The notes: generated by a model from the letters alone, not told the origin. DNA of 64,000 nucleotides from Phytophthora sp. 'mugwort' (GCA_033558025.1 JAUCEF010000010.1:583001-647000); one strand, 5' to 3'. Positions 9,730 through 21,555 are shown, counted from the first letter of the stretch. Numbers and translations: made by a program.

Positions 9730-12209
9730 GCTCCGGCATGAACTTGTTCATCTCGCCCTCGGTTTTCGACTTCAGTAGGTAAATCTTCACATGGCAAGAA
9801 AATCTGTCCATCACAGCAAGGACAGCTGAGTACTGTGAGCCGTTACTCAGTCCTGGTATGGACAGATCTGCGAAGATCATGTCATTCATCTTCTGGATGG
9901 GCCTATCGAGCTTCTTCCTAAATGGCTGCTTGCCGAAATGACAGTCTGCACAGTCGAACTTCCCGCGGCGCTAAGCATTATGCGCTTGGCCATGCCGTGA
10001 TCGACCATCGGTCTGATGTACTCGGGGCATATATGAGCCAATCGCTCGTACCAGACATCAATATCTTCGACCCATCCGTCACAGCAAAGTTTGCAATCAC
10101 GCTCTGCTTCTTCACGGATTTCTTCTTGCGGCTCGCTGTGCCACTGAAAGTCCAAAATCGATGTTCATGTGTCGCGCGAATCACTTCGGTGGTGTTCTTG
10201 GCCATGCCGAAATCCTTGTGTCCTGGTCCCACGACATTGTGAATCCTGATCTAGTATAAATCCGGGAGAAAACAAGTTGCATCCAGCTTGCGGGACATAA
10301 AGCACGTCTTCCAGTCGCTGTCTTCCATGCCCTGCAGTGCCGTAAAATACTCCTTGCAGGCGACGATGTGAGCGTTTGCACCAGTGTCGAAATACGATTG
10401 ACTTGAGTCATAGTCATGCTGTCGCTCAGCCCAGGCGATGTGCTCCGGCATGAACTTGTTCACCTCGCCCTCGGTTTTCGACTTCAGTAGGTAAATCTTC
10501 ACATGGCAAGAAAATCTGTCCATCACAGCAAGGACAGCTGAGTACTGTGAGCCGTTACTCAGTCCTGGTATGGACAGATCTGCGAAGATCATGTCATTCA
10601 TCTTCTGGATGGGCCTATCGAGCTTCTTCCTAAATGGCTGCTTGCCGAAATGACAGTCTGCACAGTCGAACTTCCCGCGGCGCTAAGCATTATGCGCTTG
10701 GCCATGCCGTGATCGACCATCGGTCTGATGTACTCGGGGCATATATGAGCCAATCGCTCGTACCAGACATCAATATCTTCGACCCATCCGTCACAGCAAA
10801 GTTTGCAATCACGCTCTGCTTCTTCACGGATTTCTTCTTGCGGCTCGCTGTGCCACTGAAAGTCCAAAATCGATGTTCATGTGTCGCGCGAATCACTTCG
10901 GTGGTGTTCTTGGCCATGCCGAAATCCTTGTGTCCTGGTCCCACGACATTGTGAATCCTGATCTAGTATAAATCCGGGAGAAAACAAGTTGCATCCAGCT
11001 TGCGGGACATAAAGCACGTCTTCCAGTCGCTGTCTTCCATGCCCTGCAGTGCCGTAAGATACTCCTTGCAGGCGACGATGTGAGCGTTTGCACCAGTGTC
11101 GAAATACGATTGACTTGAGTCATAGTCATGCTGTCGCTCAGCCCAGGCGATGTGCTCCGGCATGAACTTGTTCACCTCGCCCTCGGTTTTCGACTTCAGT
11201 AGGTAAATCTTCACATGGCAAGAAAATCTGTCCATCACAGCAAGGACAGCTGAGTACTGTGAGCCGTTACTCAGTCCTGGTATGGACAGATCTGCGAAGA
11301 TCATGTCATTCATCTTCTGGATGGGCCTATCGAGCTTCTTCCTAAATGGCTGCTTGCCGAAATGACAGTCTGCACAGTCGAACTTCCCGCGGCGCTAAGC
11401 ATTATGCGCTTGGCCATGCCGTAATCGACCATCGGTCTGATGTACTCGGGGCATATATGAGCCAATCGCTCGTACCAGACATCAATATCTTCGACCCATC
11501 CGTCACAGCAAAGTTTGCAATCACGCTCTGCTTCTTTACGGATTTCTTCTTGCGGCTCGCTGTGCCACTGAAAGTCCAAAATCGATGTTCATGTGTCGCG
11601 CGAATCACTTCGGTGGTGTTCTTGGCCATGCCGAAATCCTCGTGTCCTGGTCCCACGACATTGTGAATCCTGATCTAGTATAAATCCGGGAGAAAACAAG
11701 TTGCATCCAGCTTGCGGGACATAAAGCACGTCTTCCAGTCGCTGTCTTCCATGCCCTGCAGTGCCGTAAAATACTCCTTGCAGGCGACGATGTGAGCGTT
11801 TGCACCAGTGTCGAAATACGATTGACTTGAGTCATAGTCATGCTGTCGCTCAGCCCAGGCGATGTGCTCCGGCATGAACTTGTTCACCTCGCCCTCGGTT
11901 TTCGACTTCAGTAGGTAAATCTTCACATGGCAAGAAAATCTGTCCATCACAGCAAGGACAGCTGAGTACTGTGAGCCGTTACTCAGTCCTGGTATGGACA
12001 GATCTGCGAAGATCATGTCATTCATCTTCTGGATGGGCCTATCGAGCTTCTTCCTAAATGGCTGCTTGCCGAAATGACAGTCTGCACAGTCGAACTTCCC
12101 GCGGCGCTAAGCATTATGCGCTTGGCCATGCCGTGATCGACCATCGGTCTGATGTACTCGGGGCATATATGAGCCAATCGCTCGTACCAGACATCAATAT
12201 CTTCGACCC
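9730..12209 (-). repeat. Satellite array block 2
   Basis: About 3.5 units of the 712-bp satellite, resuming in exact phase after element A and cut by element B at 12209. The first units carry the block 1 haplotype (ttcttcacgg, aaatccttgtg). From about 11310 the haplotype changes to ttctttacgg with aaatcctcgtg. Private changes include a C-to-T at 9751 and a G-to-A near 11423. No other gene is seen. Confidence 0.97.
12205..12209. repeat. Target-site duplication of element B (partner 17003-17007)
   Basis: GACCC precedes the 5' LTR and follows the 3' LTR. The intact satellite has it once in 'ttcgacccatccg'. Confidence 0.95.
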
Positions 12210-12563
12210 TGTTGTCAAGGAGACGTCTCGACCAGCTGCTGTATACCGGTAGGATACCGGTATGACCTTCACTCAGTGGCATCGCAATCATCCTGTGATT
12301 ACGAGACGAAGATTACGTCACGGTGTTTATGGGACGGTGTTTACGCCACGGACGATTACGCCATGGGTGGGTACAAGATTGTGGGTACATGATGGGCTCT
12401 ACGTGGCACTCCCTGATTGGCTGAAGTAACTCAGTATCCAGTAGAGAATCCAGTAGAGTGTACCCACTAGGTAGAACTGTAGGCTTAGAGGTAGCAAGGA
12501 GTTTGCGAACTAAGGACCTAAATCAATCACTTTGCATTTTGCCATCAAGTGACCAAGCCTTTT
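12210..12563 (+). repeat. 5' LTR of element B
   Basis: The 354-bp repeat begins TGTTGTCAAGG and ends AAGCCTTTT. It contains two TACCGGTA palindromes close together near its start, three GATTACG motifs (12297, 12311, 12354), GTTTATG and GTTTACG, and an Inr+FPR-like core promoter at 12527-12543. The LTR opening also encodes the last 13 codons of the Gag-Pol gene when it serves as the 3' LTR. Confidence 0.95.
12527..12543 (+). promoter_or_regulatory. Putative oomycete Inr+FPR core promoter in LTR B
   Basis: TCACTTTGCATTTTGCC matches the oomycete core promoter consensus GCTCATTYYNCAWTTT at nearly every position from its TCA onward: Inr TCACTTT (YCAYTYY) and FPR ATTTTGC (MWTTTNC) at the right spacing. 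Transcription starting at the CA would leave only about 35 nt of R plus U5 and about 39 nt to the Gag ATG. The 3' LTR copy is at 16966-16982. This is the strongest sequence clue to the host lineage. Confidence 0.6.
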
Positions 12564-12579
12564 GGTTATGAGCCCAAGC
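12564..12579 (+). promoter_or_regulatory. Primer-binding site of element B
   Basis: GGTTATGAGCCCAAGC abuts the LTR end and is the same 16 bases as in the other family, although the LTRs on either side are unrelated over most of their length. It matches the anticodon arm of initiator tRNA-Met and contains the Gag ATG at 12568. Confidence 0.8.
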
Positions 12580-15500
12580 CCCGTCTTCCCTGACCAAGAC
12601 CCCGACTACGCCTTCGCCATGGACGCCACGTCGACTACCGCCCGCATTAACAAGTTCGACGGAACTAACTTCCACACGTGGAAGTTCAAGATGCAGATGG
12701 TGCTCGAGGAGCGCGAACTGTGGGAAGTGACAAGTGGGGAAGTGAAGCTGGAGCACTGCCAGACTGCGGCGGATCAAGCGCTCTTTCGGAAGAAGTCGCG
12801 CAAGGCGCTGGCGATGATCTGTCTCGCGATGGAGGATTCGCAGCTGCCGCTGGTTCGCTCGGCGAGTGGCGCGCATGATGCATGGTCAAGACTGGAAGGA
12901 CACTTCGAGAAGAAGAGTTTGGCCAACAAGCTCTTTCTTCGTCGGCGTTTCTTCACGACGATGATGGACGAAGGTGATGATGTGCTGGAGCACATCAACA
13001 AGATCAAGACGCTGGCGGAGCAGCTCGACGCAGTGGGCGCTCCGGTCAGCGAGGACGACTTGGTGATCACGCTTTTGGGAAGTCTGAGCGAGTCGTACCA
13101 GTTCCTGATCACGGCGTTGGAGTCGAGAGCCGACTCACTGTCGTGGGAACTCGTGACGTCTCGGCTGCTTCATGAGGACATGAAGCGCAAGGAACAAGGT
13201 GGCGGTACGGACGGCACCGCGCACGGTCAAGGTCAAGCGTTCATGACAAGCGACAACAAGCGCAAGGGTCGGCAGGCGCAGAAGACTAGTGCCTGTCACT
13301 ACTGTGGCGAGCAGGGACATTGGATCGCCAAGTGTCCGGTGCGAATCCGCGAGAACGCGGAGCGGCAGAGGCCGCAACGAGCGAATGTCGCGCAGAGTGA
13401 AGACGACTCTGGCGACTTCCTCTTCTCGGTTGGTGGTAACACGGGTGCCTCCAAGTCGAATGGAGTGTGGCTGGTCGACTCAGGTGCGACGCAGCACATG
13501 ACGTACTCGAAGGAGTACATGAAGAACTACAAGAAGATCTCTCCGGTGGACGTGCATCTCGCGGACGACGGTGTGGTTCAGGCTGTGGGGACCGGCGACA
13601 TTGTGATGTCGATGAAGACCCCGCGCGGCATGAAGAAGGGTGTACTCACGAACGTGTGGCACATTCCGAAGCTGTCGCGCAACCTGTTTTCGGTTGGTCG
13701 GTTCACTAAGGACGTCGGGCCAGTTATCTTCGAGAGCGACGGGTGCTTCGCTGAAACGAAGAGTCTCAAGTGGAAGCTCGGCGCTCGTGAGGGCAAAGGA
13801 CTGTTCAAGCTGTGCATGACTCCGATGATGCCTGACGAGGCCAATGCGGCAAGTTCGAAGGATCGCCAAGGGGACACCACGTCGTACCTCTGGCACCTTC
13901 GACTTGGTCACATCGGCCATGGCGGTCTAGACGCCATCGTCAAGAAGGGCTACGGTGTTGGTATCGACATGGCGTCGGTGAAGCAGTGGGAGCTGTGCGA
14001 CGGATGCTCACTCGGCAAGCAAACGCGAGTAAGCTACATGAAGACGTCGCCAAACCGTGCCAAGCAAGTGCTAGAAGTCGTACACAGTGATGTATGCGGT
14101 CCCATGCAGACGCCGACCTTTGGAGGCAAGCGCTATTTTGTCACGTTTATCGATGACAAGTCGCACTTCTGTGTGGTGTACTTGCTGCGCAACAAGTCCG
14201 AGGTGGCCGACAAGTTCGCGCAATTCGTCGCGTTAGCTGAGACCCAGACTGGCAAGCGCGTGAAAATGCTGCGGAGCGACAACGGCGGCGAGTACACTTC
14301 GGGTGAGATGGCCAAGTTCTGTGCGGACCGTGGTATCATGCAGAAGTTCACGCCGCCATACACGCCTCAGCTGAACGGAGTCGCCGAGCGCATGAACCGG
14401 ACGTTGGTGGAGTGTGCGCGTTGCATGCTGGAACATGCTGGATTGCCCAAGACGTATTGGGGTGAAGCTGTCGTGACAGCTACGTTCCTCCGTAATCGGT
14501 GTCCGACGCGTGCCATCAACCACGACAAGTCGCCGCACCAGGTTTGGACAGGCAAGAAACCGCTGCTAGCGAACCTCAAGGTGTTCGGTTGCCACGCGTA
14601 CGTGCACGTGCCGAAGGAGAAGCGCACCAAGTTTGACGCTCGGTCGGTGCGCTGTCGGTTCCTGGGATACTCGGAGCATGAGAAAGCGTACCGTTTCGAA
14701 GAGACCAAGAGCGGTCGCGTGCTGGTGAGCCGCGACGCGCAGTTTATGGAAGACGTCTTCGACAGTGGGAGACGTGACTACCATCAGAGGGAGGTGGTGG
14801 TCATTCAAGATGAAGAGACGACGGATCAAGATTCGTTGCAGTCGGATGAAGACGACAAAGAAGAAGAAGACGAAGAAGCAGCGCGGGACGAAGGTTTTGA
14901 ACCAGGCAGCAAGCGACACCCGCGGACGCAGTCGCTGGAAGAAGCTGTGGAAGTTCCAAGTGCCAAGCGGCAGAGTCGACACCTGACTCTGGACGAGATG
15001 TCGGCTGCGGCTCAAGAAAGTCAAGACTTCGAAGCTGCATACGTCGTGAATTCAGTGGGAGAAATGCCGACCACGTTCAAGTCGGCGATGGAATCCAGCG
15101 ACGCAGTCAAGTGGAAGGAGGCGTGTGACTCGGAGGTCGAGTCGCTCCGCAAGAACGAGACGTGGATCCTCGTGCCGCTGCCAAAAGGACGCAAGGCAAT
15201 CGGCAACCGATGGGTGTTCCGTGTGAAGGAGAACCAGGCTGGAGAGATCGAACGGTTCAAGGCGCGCCTGGTGGCCAAGGGATTTTCGCAGAAGTACGGC
15301 ATCGACTACGACGAGACTTTCGCGCCAGTGGCCAAGTTCACGTCGATCAGGATCCTGCTCAGTCTGGCGGCCAAGTACAATCTCATGGTGCACCAGACGG
15401 ATGTCAAGACAGCTTTCCTGAACGGTTTGTTAGACGAAGACATCTACATGGCACAGCCGGACGGCTACATCGATGAAAAGCACCCGGACTATGTCTGTCA

Positions 15501-16691
15501 GCTCAAGCGGTCTCTTTACGGTTTGAAGCAGTCGCCGCGGATGTGGAACAAGACCATCGACGACCTCATGCTCAAGTTAGGATTCAAGAAGTGCGAGTCT
15601 GACCACTGCATCTACTTCAAGCGTGACGACCAAGACATGATCTTCGTGGCGCTATATGTCGACGACCTGATCCTCGCAAGTAACAACGACAAGCTGCTCA
15701 AGTCGACGAAGAAGGCGCTCAGTGACCGTTTCGAGATGACGGACCTGGGCCAGCTCAAGTACTTCCTCGGCATGGAAATCGATCAAGATGTGACGACAGG
15801 GAAGGTGTCGATGCGGCAACCAAGTTTGCGAAAGACATTCTGGAGAAGTTCAACATGGAGAAGAGCAACCCTGTTAAGACGCCACAGGATCCGGGCCTCA
15901 AGCTGACCAAGGTCATGTGCGAGGGCGGCTGCAAGCACGACGAGACCATGGTAAACGTGCCATACCGGAACGCTGTGGGATGCCTCATGTATCTCATGGT
16001 AGGCACACGCCCGGACCTCGCAGCAGCAGTGGGAGTTCTCAGCCAGTTTGCAGCAGACCCATGCCCGACACACTGGCAGGCGCTCAAGAGGGTCTTCAGG
16101 TACATTCAAGGCACGAAGACGCACGGCATCGAGTTTCAAGCGAGCTGCGACGACGGACCCCAAGGCTATTCAGATGCCGACTGGGCTGGAGACATCGAGT
16201 CAAGAAGAAGTACAAGTGGCTACGCGTTCATGATGAATGGCGGATGCATCAGCTGGAGGAGCAAGAAGCAGCGGACAGTGGCGCTGTCTTCGACGGAAGC
16301 TGAGTACATGGCGCTATCGGAGGCGACACAAGAGGCGGTGTGGCTTAAGGTGTTCCTGTGCGAGCTCGGCGAGATGACAAGCGATGAAGCAATCAAGATC
16401 TACGAGGACAACCAAGGCTCCATCGCGTTGGCCAAGAATCCCGAATTCCACAAGCGCACCAAGCACATCGACATTCGCTACCATTTCGTGCGCGAGAAGG
16501 TGGAAGACGGTCAAGTGGTGCTGCAGTATGTTTCGACAACCGACATGCTGGCGGACATCATGACGAAGCCAATCTCTGCGACGCAGTTCAGTGTGCTCCG
16601 GAGCAAACTCGGCATCGAAGCGCTGAAGGCTGTCGAGTCGAGTGGGAGTGTTGTCAAGGAGACGTCTCGACCAGCTGCTGTATACCGGTAG
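12568..16691 (+). pseudogene. Copia Gag-Pol of element B, frameshifted before RNase H
   Basis: It starts at the ATG inside the PBS (a TTG two codons earlier is not used). Gag has a UBN2-like region; CCHC knuckle CHYCGEQGH starts at residue 243; protease DSGATQH at D304; GAG-pre-integrase WHLRLGH with H443 and CDGC 477-480; integrase D508, D571, E607 with the expected 35-residue gap; a strongly acidic linker; reverse transcriptase YVDD at 1030-1033. Near 15818 one A is missing from what should be a CAA-ACC pair, judged by element D. The frame is lost there and stops at 15906. The remainder, with RNase H motifs [26 protein letters not shown] and HIDIRYHFVRE, continues one frame over to 16691. 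The stop lies inside the 3' LTR, giving a VVKETSRPAAVYR tail. RNase H would not be made from this copy. Confidence 0.93.
16640..16648 (+). promoter_or_regulatory. Polypurine tract of element B
   Basis: GAGTGGGAG sits directly before the 3' LTR, inside the coding sequence, because the Gag-Pol frame continues into the LTR. It is shorter and more interrupted than in family 1. Confidence 0.7.
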
Positions 16692-17002
16692 GATACCGGT
16701 ATGACCTTCACTCAGTGGCATCGCAATCATCCTGTGATTACGAGACGAAGATTACGTCACGGTGTTTATGGGACGGTGTTTACGCCACGGACGATTACGC
16801 CATGGGTGGGTACAAGATTGTGGGTACATGATGGGCTCTACGTGGCACTCCCTGATTGGCTGAAGTAACTCAGTATCCAGTAGAGAATCCAGTAGAGTGT
16901 ACCCAGTAGGTAGAACTGTAGGCTTAGAGGTAGCAAGGAGTTTGCGAACTAAGGACCTAAATCAATCACTTTGCATTTTGCCATCAAGTGACCAAGCCTT
17001 TT
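16649..17002 (+). repeat. 3' LTR of element B
   Basis: 354 bp, identical to 12210-12563 except at 16906. Its first 43 bases hold the end of the Gag-Pol frame and stop codon. The core promoter copy is at 16966-16982. Confidence 0.95.
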
Positions 17003-17136
17003 GACCCATCCGTCACAGCAAAGTTTGCAATCACGCTCTGCTTCTTTACGGATTTCTTCTTGCGGCTCGCTGTGCCACTGAAAGTCCAAAATCGATGTTC
17101 AAGTGTCGCGCGAATCACTTTGGTGTTGTTCTTGGC
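17003..17136 (-). repeat. 134-bp satellite remnant between elements B and C
   Basis: This is the only satellite sequence left between the two elements and belongs to the same unit that B interrupted. It carries the 713-type markers (ttcaagtgtcg, actttggtgttgttc). Both elements therefore struck one unit, 129 bp apart in satellite coordinates. Confidence 0.97.
17132..17136. repeat. Target-site duplication of element C (partner 21904-21908)
   Basis: TTGGC flanks both ends of the element and occurs once in the intact satellite ('gttcttggccatg'). Confidence 0.95.
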
Positions 17137-17480
17137 TGATAAAGGTGTTGAGGTCTTGCAGCGAAGCTTGGACGGAGCGAAGGGAGTTCTGCACTTGGGT
17201 GCGAGGACCGGAGTGAAGACCACTTGAGCTGAAGAAGGAAGATTCGAAAGTGATTGATTTTATCGGAGCTTACACTACCTAGTCTACCACATAGATATGC
17301 AGCCCTGCATCCAATCATTTGGTGCATCCAATCACCAACACTCCGCACTCGTCCAATCATCCTACTCGTCTAATCATCGGTTGCGTAAACAACGTACCGT
17401 AAACATCGCGGGATCGTGTTGGACCGGTTCGGGTTAACCGGTTACTGGTACACAGTACCAAACCCCGGCAACCCTTAATA
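17137..17480 (-). repeat. 3' LTR of element C
   Basis: 344 bp. On the minus strand it begins TATTAAGGGTTGCC and ends CCTTTATCA. It shares the TGGTAC/GTACCA inverted repeat and AACCGGTT palindrome with LTR A. An Inr-like TCACTTT lies at 17247-17253 on the minus strand. Confidence 0.95.
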
Positions 17481-17489
17481 CGCCCCCTC
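17481..17489 (-). promoter_or_regulatory. Polypurine tract of element C
   Basis: On the minus strand, GAGGGGGCG lies directly before the 3' LTR and overlaps the Gag-Pol stop codon, exactly as in element A. Confidence 0.8.
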
Positions 17490-20400
17490 AATGCGAACAC
17501 GCGTGGATTCCGAGGGACGCCGTCAGATCCATGTGGCGCGGTCCTGGCAGTGCCTTGGTCATGATGTCCGCGAGCATGATAGAAGTCTCGCAATACTCGA
17601 GCTTGACTTCGCCGCGCTTGACTTCATCACGGATGTGATGGTACTTGATGTCGATGTGCTTGGCGCGACCATGGTTCACTGGGTTCTTCGTCATCTTGAT
17701 GCACGACTGGTTGTCTTCGAGGATCTTGAGCTCTGGCCCCGATTCGTTCGCTGCCGTCAAAATCTCGCACAACAGGCGATGAATCCACTTGCCTTCTTGG
17801 ACGGCCAGACTGAGCGCGATGTATTCCGCTTCGCTCGTTGATAGCGACACACTTGACTGTTTCTTGCTTCCCCAACGGACTGGCGCGCCCATTAAAATGA
17901 ACGTATAGCCCGAAGTTGACTTGCGATCGGAATGGTCGCCGGCCCAGTCTGCGTCTGAGTAGCCGCGAAAGTCCACCTTGTCACCGGATTTGAAGCCGAT
18001 TCCATGCGACTTGGTCCCTTGTAAATAGCGGAGGATTCGCTTCACTGCAACCCAGTGCTCGACTTCAGGGTTTTCCATGAAGCGCGACACATATCCCACA
18101 GCGAAAGCGATATCTGGTCGCGTCGCAGTCATCAAGTGCATGAGTGCACCCACAGCTTCACGAAAGGGAACGTTGATCTTGGTCGGCGCGTTGCTTGGAA
18201 CCAGTCGAGAGCTCAAATCCGCGGGGCTTACCACAGCCTTGCAGTCATCCATGCCGAAACGCTTGAGAATGTCGTCCACGTAGCGCCGTTGGCACATTGT
18301 TACACTGCCGTCAGCGTTGTCGACCAGCTCGATACCCAAGACAAAGGCACACTTCCCGCTCTCGGTCATCTCAAAACGTGTCTTCAGGTCACTCTTGGTG
18401 CGTGCGATCAGTTCGGCCGAACTTCCGGTTACTAATACGTCGTCCACGTACACCAGCATCAGAACGCAGTGACCATCCACAATCTTGATGTAGAGGCACG
18501 GATCGTAGGCCGAAACTTGAAAACCGATGGAGCACACGAATTCGTCGAAGGTCTCGTTCCACACGCGCGAAGCTTGCTTGAGACCGTAGATCGCCTTGAC
18601 CAGTTCCAGGCAGTCGAAGTCATCGTCCAGCTCGACCCCTTCTGGCACCACGCAGTACACGACTTCCTTCATGACGCCGTACAGAAATGCCGTTACCACG
18701 TCGAGTTGGTCCAGAGGCCAGTCGAAATACTTGGCGATCGCGATGACCATGCGCAGTGTCACGTACTTGACCACGGGCGAGAACGTCTCCGTGTACTCGA
18801 TGCCGTACTTTTGCTTGAAACCCTTGGCCACCAGGCGCGCCTTGTACTTCTCGATCGATCCGTCGGCTTTGCGCTTGATCTTGAACACCCACTTGGTACC
18901 GATGGCGCGTTGTCCGCTGGGCAACTTGGCAGCACGAAACACACCACGAAGTCGCATCGACTTGAGTTCCGCACGAACAGACTTGCGCCAATGCACTTGA
19001 TCAGGTCCGTTCACCGCGTCTTGGAATGTCGTCGGCTCAGACAACTCGCCGGCTTCCACTGAGTTGGCACTTGCTCGCCAAAATACGGGAGGAGTGGAAT
19101 CGTCTTCTTCGTTGTCTTGAGCATCCTTCTCTTCTTCGTCAGGCAGTCCAGGTTCCATTCGAACACTCGCTCGGCGTTTGGCTTGGCGCTCAAACAAGGT
19201 GACAGGAGCGCTTGCTTCTTCCAAACCAGTCGCACGGCGAACAGGACGCGAGTTCACTGACATGGTATCCGCATCACTTGGTCGAGTCTTGCGCTTCCCC
19301 GCCTGCTTGAATTCGGTCGGACCCGCCGAGTCATCGTCACCAATCTCGAGCGAGTCGAAGCCCAGGTTCACATCTTCGTCGTCATTACTTGAGATCGTCG
19401 TCGAGATACCAAAACTTGATTCGTCGAAGGTGACATCGCGACTTATCAGCACCTGCCCCGCCTCGATGTCATAAACTCGGTACGCCTTCGACACTTCTTC
19501 GTAGCCCATGAACACACCAGCGCGAGCCTTGGGGTCCCACTTGAGTCGCTTCTCCTTCGGGGTCAGGACGTACGTCCGACATCCAAACACACGCATGTGC
19601 CTCACACTTGGCTTGAACTTGTATACAATCTCGAACGGAGTCTTGTTTTCGACCTTGGGCGACGGCAAGCGGTTCTTGACATAAATTGCAGCCATCGCTG
19701 CTTCGCCCCAAAAACACTTGTCCAGCTTTGCATGATGCAGCATGCTGCGACCAATCGTAACGATGGTCCGGATAGCTCTCTCTGCCGTGCCGTTGGTTTG
19801 GTGCGCGTACGGAACCGTGGTCTGCTGCTCGATGCCTTGATCTTCGTAGAAGGCCTTGAGCGAATTAGTAGCAAACTCACGGGCTCCGTTGTGGCGCACG
19901 AACTTGACACATTTGCCGAACTGCGTCTGCACCTTCATGATGTAGGTCTTGAGGCATTCTTCGCTCTCCGACTTGGCACTTAAGCAGAAACCCTTCATGC
20001 ATCCGCTGGCTTCGTCCACTATGAGCAGCAAATATTTGCTGCCACCCAGTGACTTTTGTTCCGTGGGGCCGCAGATGTCGAAGTGGAGTAGCTCAAATAC
20101 GTCGTAGTGACGCTTGTCGCGGTTGCTTGGGAACGGTTTTTGGACCATCTTCCCTTGCTGACATCCGCGACATATGCCACTCGACTGTGATGGTGTTTTC
20201 GCGTCCTTGATCATGCCACTGCTGACCATTTTGCGCAGCACGTCGATCGGAGCGTGGCCCACCCGCGCGTGTAGATCCACGTTGCGCGTTGACGTCGCCG
20301 CATTCACCGAATGTTGTGGTATGCGTAGCCAGTAGAGACCGTCGACGAGGTCAGCCGTTGCCACCACTTGCTTCGAGCCCTTTCGCGCGACATGCATGCT

Positions 20401-21555
20401 CGCACCGTCGAACACCACTTGAAACTTGCCACTCTTGTTAATCTGCGGCACCGAAAGCAGATTCTTGTTCATCTTCGGCACGTACAGCGCGTCCTTGATT
20501 TCGATGTCGCGCTCGTCGCCGTTGGGCAGAACCACTCGTTCGATGATAGTTCCCACACCCTTAATCTCGGCCTTGTTTCCGTCCGCTACCGATAGTTCGC
20601 CTTCGTCTTGCTCATTCAGCGTGGCGAACGTGGTCTTGTCATTGCAAATGTGGTGCGTTGCGCCGCTGTCGACCGCCCACATCCCGGGCATATTCTTGCC
20701 CGTCGATTTTCCGCATTCCAACGAAACCGCAAACGCGACACGGTCGTAGTCGTAGTCGTCGTTTCTCCACTGGATGTTGTTGGCCCCGCGTCCACGGCCG
20801 TTGCCGCCGCGTCTTGGCCCTCGGTTCTCGTCCTTCTGCTTGGTCCAGCACTTGTCAATGACATGCCCCAATTTACCGCAGTACGTGCACTGACGAGATT
20901 CTCGCTCGGCACTGAACGCCTTGGCCGCGTCTTCAGTTTTCACCGACGGAGTCTTCTCGCCCTGCCGCTTGATATGTTCGTTCGTGAGCACCTTCACGAC
21001 GTCTTGCGTCTTCAGCTCCGCGCTACTCATCTCCAAGTTCAGTACGACGTTCTCGTAGCTCTTGGGGAGACTGCGCAGCAAGCAGATCGCCACGTCCTTG
21101 TCCTCCATCTTGGCGCCGATGCTGCTGAGCTTGGCGCTGATGTTCAGGACATCATTGCAATGATGCAACACATTGCCGCCTTCCGACATCTCCATGCTGA
21201 AGAGCTGTCGCTTGAGGTAGATGCGACCAGCCTTCTGCGATCCACCGTACAGCGTCTTCAAGCGCGTCCACGCGATCCATGCTTCCTCGCAGTCGTCGAC
21301 CACATGATGGTAGTTGGCGTCCATGTGAAGCAACATCAGTCCAAAAGCGATGTTGCTCGACTTGACATACTCGTCCTTGGCCCGGGAGTCCGTAAAGGAT
21401 GGAGACGTTTCCCGATTCACCACATGCCACGTCGACTTGGTCAGGAACACGCCACGCATGTAGCGGTTCCACGTCGCGTAGTTGTCTCCGTTGAACTTGT
21501 CGATGGAGACCTTGGTCGAGACGTCTTGGGCAGAGGACATGGTGCTTGGGCTCAT
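17488..21555 (-). CDS. Copia Gag-Pol polyprotein of element C (complete frame)
   Basis: A 1,355-residue single-chain polyprotein starting at the ATG in the PBS. The frame is open a further 76 codons upstream, but that lies in the LTR before the likely transcription start. Domains: UBN2-like Gag; CCHC knuckle CTYCGKLGH from residue 223; protease DSGATHH at D296; GAG-pre-integrase LHARVGH and CRGC; integrase; reverse transcriptase YVDD at 1036-1039; RNase H SDADWAGD at 1201 and [10 protein letters not shown]. The integrase triad reads D493, N556, E592. The second position is Asn (RHNGAREF) where element A has Asp (RHDGAREF), with spacing to the Glu unchanged at 35 residues. An Asn at this metal-binding site is expected to abolish strand transfer. 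All other catalytic motifs look intact. The element most likely integrated with wild-type integrase supplied by a sibling, or mutated after insertion. Confidence 0.95.
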   Translation of the reverse strand: MSPSTMSSAQDVSTKVSIDKFNGDNYATWNRYMRGVFLTKSTWHVVNRETSPSFTDSRAKDEYVKSSNIAFGLMLLHMDANYHHVVDDCEEAWIAWTRLKTLYGGSQKAGRIYLKRQLFSMEMSEGGNVLHHCNDVLNISAKLSSIGAKMEDKDVAICLLRSLPKSYENVVLNLEMSSAELKTQDVVKVLTNEHIKRQGEKTPSVKTEDAAKAFSAERESRQCTYCGKLGHVIDKCWTKQKDENRGPRRGGNGRGRGANNIQWRNDDYDYDRVAFAVSLECGKSTGKNMPGMWAVDSGATHHICNDKTTFATLNEQDEGELSVADGNKAEIKGVGTIIERVVLPNGDERDIEIKDALYVPKMNKNLLSVPQINKSGKFQVVFDGASMHVARKGSKQVVATADLVDGLYWLRIPQHSVNAATSTRNVDLHARVGHAPIDVLRKMVSSGMIKDAKTPSQSSGICRGCQQGKMVQKPFPSNRDKRHYDVFELLHFDICGPTEQKSLGGSKYLLLIVDEASGCMKGFCLSAKSESEECLKTYIMKVQTQFGKCVKFVRHNGAREFATNSLKAFYEDQGIEQQTTVPYAHQTNGTAERAIRTIVTIGRSMLHHAKLDKCFWGEAAMAAIYVKNRLPSPKVENKTPFEIVYKFKPSVRHMRVFGCRTYVLTPKEKRLKWDPKARAGVFMGYEEVSKAYRVYDIEAGQVLISRDVTFDESSFGISTTISSNDDEDVNLGFDSLEIGDDDSAGPTEFKQAGKRKTRPSDADTMSVNSRPVRRATGLEEASAPVTLFERQAKRRASVRMEPGLPDEEEKDAQDNEEDDSTPPVFWRASANSVEAGELSEPTTFQDAVNGPDQVHWRKSVRAELKSMRLRGVFRAAKLPSGQRAIGTKWVFKIKRKADGSIEKYKARLVAKGFKQKYGIEYTETFSPVVKYVTLRMVIAIAKYFDWPLDQLDVVTAFLYGVMKEVVYCVVPEGVELDDDFDCLELVKAIYGLKQASRVWNETFDEFVCSIGFQVSAYDPCLYIKIVDGHCVLMLVYVDDVLVTGSSAELIARTKSDLKTRFEMTESGKCAFVLGIELVDNADGSVTMCQRRYVDDILKRFGMDDCKAVVSPADLSSRLVPSNAPTKINVPFREAVGALMHLMTATRPDIAFAVGYVSRFMENPEVEHWVAVKRILRYLQGTKSHGIGFKSGDKVDFRGYSDADWAGDHSDRKSTSGYTFILMGAPVRWGSKKQSSVSLSTSEAEYIALSLAVQEGKWIHRLLCEILTAANESGPELKILEDNQSCIKMTKNPVNHGRAKHIDIKYHHIRDEVKRGEVKLEYCETSIMLADIMTKALPGPRHMDLTASLGIHACSH

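Larger units (their letters stand above)
12210..17002 (+). mobile_element. Ty1/copia LTR retrotransposon B (family 2)
   Basis: A 4,793-bp element with 354-bp LTRs differing at one position (C at 12467, G at 16906), a PBS at 12564, a Gag-Pol gene broken by one frameshift, a purine tract and GACCC duplications. LTRs and protein belong to the same family as element D and differ strongly from A and C. The LTR pair indicates a recent insertion. Only 134 bp of satellite separates its 3' end from element C. Confidence 0.97.
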
